The position numbers were made by a program, and so were the translations under genes. From assembly GCF_000243075.1 (NCBI RefSeq), contig NC_016745.1, positions 2,063,001-2,127,000 of the forward strand: a stretch of 64,000 nucleotides of DNA, read 5' to 3'. This DNA comes from Oceanimonas sp. GK1. GTDB taxonomy: Bacteria > Pseudomonadota > Gammaproteobacteria > Enterobacterales > Aeromonadaceae. The notes under the pieces are model-generated. The model was not told the origin of the DNA, did no database searches, and was given only the letters and a program-made list of their open reading frames with translations. Each line of letters starts with the position of its first letter. The first letter of the stretch is position 1. Of this stretch, positions 61,387 to 64,000 are shown piece after piece.

Positions 61387-62907
61387 TCAGCCTTTAAGTG
61401 CGGCGTCCAGCTCTTCAATCTTGGCTTTCCAGATGGCAGGGCCGGCCTCGTGGGCGTTGTTGCCCAGGCTGTCGACGGCGACGGTCACCGGCATATCTTC
61501 TACCTCGAATTCGTAGATGGCTTCCATACCCAGATCTTCAAAGGCCAGTACCCGGGCCTTCTTCACCGCCTTGGCCACCAGGTAGGCGGCGCCACCCACG
61601 GCCATCAGGTAGACGGCCTTGTGATCGCGAATGAAGCCCACGGTGGCCGGGCCGCGCTCGGCCTTGCCCACCATGCCCATCAGGCCGGTCTGCTCCAGCA
61701 TCATGTCGGTGAACTTGTCCATGCGGGTGGAGGTAGTGGGGCCGGCGGGGCCCACGGCCTCGTCGCCAATGGCATCCACCGGGCCCACGTAGTAAATAAA
61801 GCGGCCGTTGAAGTCCACCGGCAGTGGCTCGCCCTTGTTGAGCATGTCCTGAATGCGCTTGTGGGCCGCATCCCGGCCGGTGAGCAGCTTGCCGGACAGC
61901 AGCAGGGTCTCACCCATTTTCCATTCCTGAATGTCGTCGCGGGTGACGGTATCCAGGTTCACCCGGCGCACGTTTTCACCCACTTCCCAGGTCACTTCCG
62001 GCCAGTCTTCCAGCTTCGGCGGAGTCAGCTCGGCGGGGCCGGTGCCGTCCAGGTGAAAGTGCACGTGGCGGGTGGCGGCGCAGTTGGGGATCATCACCAC
62101 CGGCTTGGAGGCGGCATGGGTGGGGGCGGTTTTGATTTTCACGTCCACCACCGTGGTCAGGCCACCCAGGCCCTGGGCACCAATGCCCAGCTTGTTGGCC
62201 TTTTCAAACAGCTCCAGGCGCAGTTTTTCCTCGGTGGTTTCGGCGCCGCGCTCGATCAGCTCGTGAATATCCACCGGATCCATCAGGGATTCCTTGGCCA
62301 GCACAGCGGCCTTTTCGGCGGTGCCGCCGATGCCGATGCCCAGCATGCCAGGAGGGCACCAGCCGGCACCCATGGTAGGCAGGGTTTTCAGCACCCACTC
62401 CACCACGTCGTCGGACGGGTTCAGCATTACCATCTTGGACTTGTTCTCGGAGCCGCCGCCCTTGGCGGCAATGGCCACTTCCACGTGGTCGCCGGGCACC
62501 ATGTCGATATGCACCACGGCGGGAGCGTTGTCCTTGGTGTTTGTACGGGCCCCGGCCGGGTCGGCCACGATGCTGGCGCGCAGCGGGTTGTCGGGGTTGG
62601 AATAGGCGCGGCGTACGCCTTCATCCACCATTTCCTGCACCGTCATGTCGGTGTCCCACTGTACCTGCATGCCGATTTTCACAAAGCAGGTCACAATGCC
62701 GGTGTCCTGGCACAGGGGGCGGTGACCCTCGGCAGACATGCGGGAGTTGATCAGAATTTGCGCGATGGCGTCTTTGGCGGCCTGGCTCTGCTCTTTTTCG
62801 TAGGCCTTTTCCAGCGCTTTCACGAAATCCAGCGGGTGGTAGTAGGAGATATATTGAAGGGCGTCAGCAACGGAGTCGATAAAGTCCTGCTTTTTGATAA
62901 TGCTCAT
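61387..62907 (-). CDS. Class I fumarate hydratase (iron-sulfur)
   Basis: A 506-residue single-chain class I fumarase of the TCA cycle, oxygen-sensitive with a 4Fe-4S cluster. Cluster cysteines lie in EGHRPLCQDTGIVTCF, MGAGWCPPGMLG and VMIPNCAATRH. The alpha domain covers the first 300 residues, and the C-terminal beta domain (LLSGKLLTGRDAAHKRI, YYVGPVDAIGDEAVGPAGPTT) the rest. GAGGAAGCC precedes the ATG at 62907; the open frame upstream has 21 extra residues. Similar to FumA/FumB; E. coli names are not transferred because the family here (506 residues) is distinct from the 548-residue FumA. Confidence 0.93.
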   Translation of the reverse strand: MSIIKKQDFIDSVADALQYISYYHPLDFVKALEKAYEKEQSQAAKDAIAQILINSRMSAEGHRPLCQDTGIVTCFVKIGMQVQWDTDMTVQEMVDEGVRRAYSNPDNPLRASIVADPAGARTNTKDNAPAVVHIDMVPGDHVEVAIAAKGGGSENKSKMVMLNPSDDVVEWVLKTLPTMGAGWCPPGMLGIGIGGTAEKAAVLAKESLMDPVDIHELIERGAETTEEKLRLELFEKANKLGIGAQGLGGLTTVVDVKIKTAPTHAASKPVVMIPNCAATRHVHFHLDGTGPAELTPPKLEDWPEVTWEVGENVRRVNLDTVTRDDIQEWKMGETLLLSGKLLTGRDAAHKRIQDMLNKGEPLPVDFNGRFIYYVGPVDAIGDEAVGPAGPTTSTRMDKFTDMMLEQTGLMGMVGKAERGPATVGFIRDHKAVYLMAVGGAAYLVAKAVKKARVLAFEDLGMEAIYEFEVEDMPVTVAVDSLGNNAHEAGPAIWKAKIEELDAALKG

Positions 62908-63032
62908 GGCTTCCTCATGGGTTATCGGCTGGCTCTGTATTGTTATAATCGGCGCCATGATACGCTTCACCGCCCCCGGCTGACCAGTCTGGGCCCGGGC
63001 GGAATGCCAAAACTGTCGAGTGGATTACATAA

Positions 63033-64000
63033 ATGAGACTGCCTTTGCACATACACAGCGAGCCCTTTGCCGGCCCGGTGCGCGACTTCTTTTCTCCCCT
63101 GGCCAATACCCCCTGGTCGGTGCTGCTGGAGTCGGCGTCGCCGCGGGCTGAAGATAGCCGGTTTCATATCCTCAGCGCCCATCCGCGGGCGACCCTGGTG
63201 ACCCGCGGCACCGACACCGTGATCACCCACGCCGGTGGCCGTGAGCACAGCAGCGACAGTCCTTTTGCCCTGCTGAAGACCTGGCAGCAACGGCTGCTGG
63301 GGGAGGTGAGCCTGCCCGAGGACTACGCCCACCTGCCTTTTGCCGGTGGGGCGCTGGGGCTGTTTGGCTATGATCTGGGCCGGCGGTTGGAGCGCATTCC
63401 CGAGCAGGCGGTGAACGAGCTCGCCACCCCCGACATGGCGGTAGGCATTTACGACTGGGCCTGGGTCATTGACCGGCAACGCGAACAGGCTCATTTGCTG
63501 GTGCTGGGCGATGAGGCCGCACTGCAACAAAAGCTGGCCTGGTGGCAGGAGCTGACCGCCGCGCCCGGGGCGGCCTTGCGCCTGACCGGGCCCTGGCAGG
63601 CCAACCAGAGCCGCGAGCAGTACGGCGCCAACTTTGACCGGGTTCAGGAGTATCTGGCCGCCGGCGATTGTTACCAAATCAACCTCACGGTGCGGTTTAG
63701 CGCGCCCTTTGATGGGGATCCCTGGGCCGCCTATTGCCGCCTGAGCGAGCACAACCGGGCGCCCTTTTCCGCCTTTATGCCGCTGCCTCAAAGCACGGTG
63801 CTTAGCCTGTCGCCGGAGCGCTTTATCGCCCTCGACGGCCGCCGGGTGGAAACCAAACCCATCAAGGGTACCCGGCCCAGAGGCAGGAGCGAACAGCAGG
63901 ACCGGCAACTGGCCGAAGCGCTGGCCGCCGCGCCCAAAGACAGATCCGAGAACCTGATGATCGTGGACCTGCTGCGCAACGACATTGGCCGGGTCTGTGT
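63033..64000 (+). CDS. pabB: Aminodeoxychorismate synthase component I, N-terminal part
   Basis: The gene starts at 63033 (MRLPLHIHSEPFAGPVRDFF) and is open to the window edge, about 322 codons. LPFAGGALGLFGYDLGRRLE is the tryptophan-site region of the anthranilate synthase family; the chorismate-binding core begins at about residue 190 with GDCYQINLTVRF, then LSLSPERFIAL, KPIKGTRPRG and ENLMIVDLLRNDIGRVC. PIKGTRPR is the PabB form. It adds ammonia (with PabA) to chorismate for folate synthesis. It runs away from the fumarase gene. Confidence 0.92.
   Translation, partial: MRLPLHIHSEPFAGPVRDFFSPLANTPWSVLLESASPRAEDSRFHILSAHPRATLVTRGTDTVITHAGGREHSSDSPFALLKTWQQRLLGEVSLPEDYAHLPFAGGALGLFGYDLGRRLERIPEQAVNELATPDMAVGIYDWAWVIDRQREQAHLLVLGDEAALQQKLAWWQELTAAPGAALRLTGPWQANQSREQYGANFDRVQEYLAAGDCYQINLTVRFSAPFDGDPWAAYCRLSEHNRAPFSAFMPLPQSTVLSLSPERFIALDGRRVETKPIKGTRPRGRSEQQDRQLAEALAAAPKDRSENLMIVDLLRNDIGRVC

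Noticed and set aside
61339-63036. 565-codon open frame antisense to the fumarase
   Set aside because: Same kind of shadow; rich in Gly, His and Val and without domains, while the other strand encodes a clear fumarase.

Overview
This 64-kb window is chromosomal DNA of a GC-rich, probably marine gammaproteobacterium. The gene set (MSHA pilus locus, MotY, YbiT, MdtJI, NagD, class I fumarase, SelD/MnmH, GlpK/GlpD) and close similarity of several proteins to E. coli and Vibrio families point to the Aeromonadaceae side of the class (Oceanimonas, Zobellella or Oceanisphaera type). That placement is inference; there is no rRNA gene here to settle it. Almost all of the window is ordinary, densely coded chromosome, except for a truncated IS3-family element at the left edge.

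Layout. 1-479: end of an IS3-family insertion sequence. 0.9-5.1 kb: mdtJI efflux pair with a divergent LysR regulator and a perfect operator-like palindrome between them, then asnB and a 2-oxoglutarate/Fe(II) oxygenase. 5.3-5.4 kb: tRNA-Ser(GGA). 5.5-13.4 kb: ybjN, three tandem-domain universal stress proteins, ybiT, a small exported peptide, a SulP transporter and psiE. 13.5-24 kb: CPA2 antiporter, nagD, mtgA, adenine deaminase, motY, TauE/SafE, lpxM with a coupled 38-codon membrane peptide, DUF3025, a retropepsin-like protein, and a MetP/MetS sodium symporter pair. 24-33.7 kb: DUF1127, DASS transporter, hybrid sensor kinase, dadA with a perfect CRP site, an AEC transporter and a DUF4212/SSS symporter pair.

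33.8-47.3 kb is one long MSHA type IV pilus locus (mshI, a PilN-like gene, mshJ, K, L, an mshN-like gene, mshE, G, A, C, D, O, P, Q). Most genes overlap by a few bases. The Vibrio genes mshM, mshF and mshB are absent. The major pilin gene is AT-rich compared with its neighbours and is followed by a strong internal terminator. MshE carries two c-di-GMP-binding MshEN motifs, and the locus is followed by a PAS-GGDEF-EAL protein whose GGDEF motif is degenerate and whose EAL motif is intact, so a local c-di-GMP circuit is plausible.

49-64 kb: mepA-glpK-glpD as an overlapping unit, an unknown acidic-tailed membrane protein, a Tat-exported dienelactone hydrolase, an HBM-type chemoreceptor, a YcbL hydrolase, selD-mnmH, rlmI, acylphosphatase, class I fumarase and the start of pabB.

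The least expected structural signal is a set of heptanucleotide tandem arrays with different unit sequences, found in three places (about 13.4, 19.8 and 49.3 kb). Each lies between two converging genes, two are attached to hairpins, and two supply the last codons and stop of the minus-strand gene. I found no convincing new defence or biosynthetic system. The best candidates for undescribed biology are these heptamer arrays, the 63-residue exported peptide between two Usp genes with FNR-like boxes upstream, the LpxM-coupled membrane peptide, and the MshQ repeat domain.
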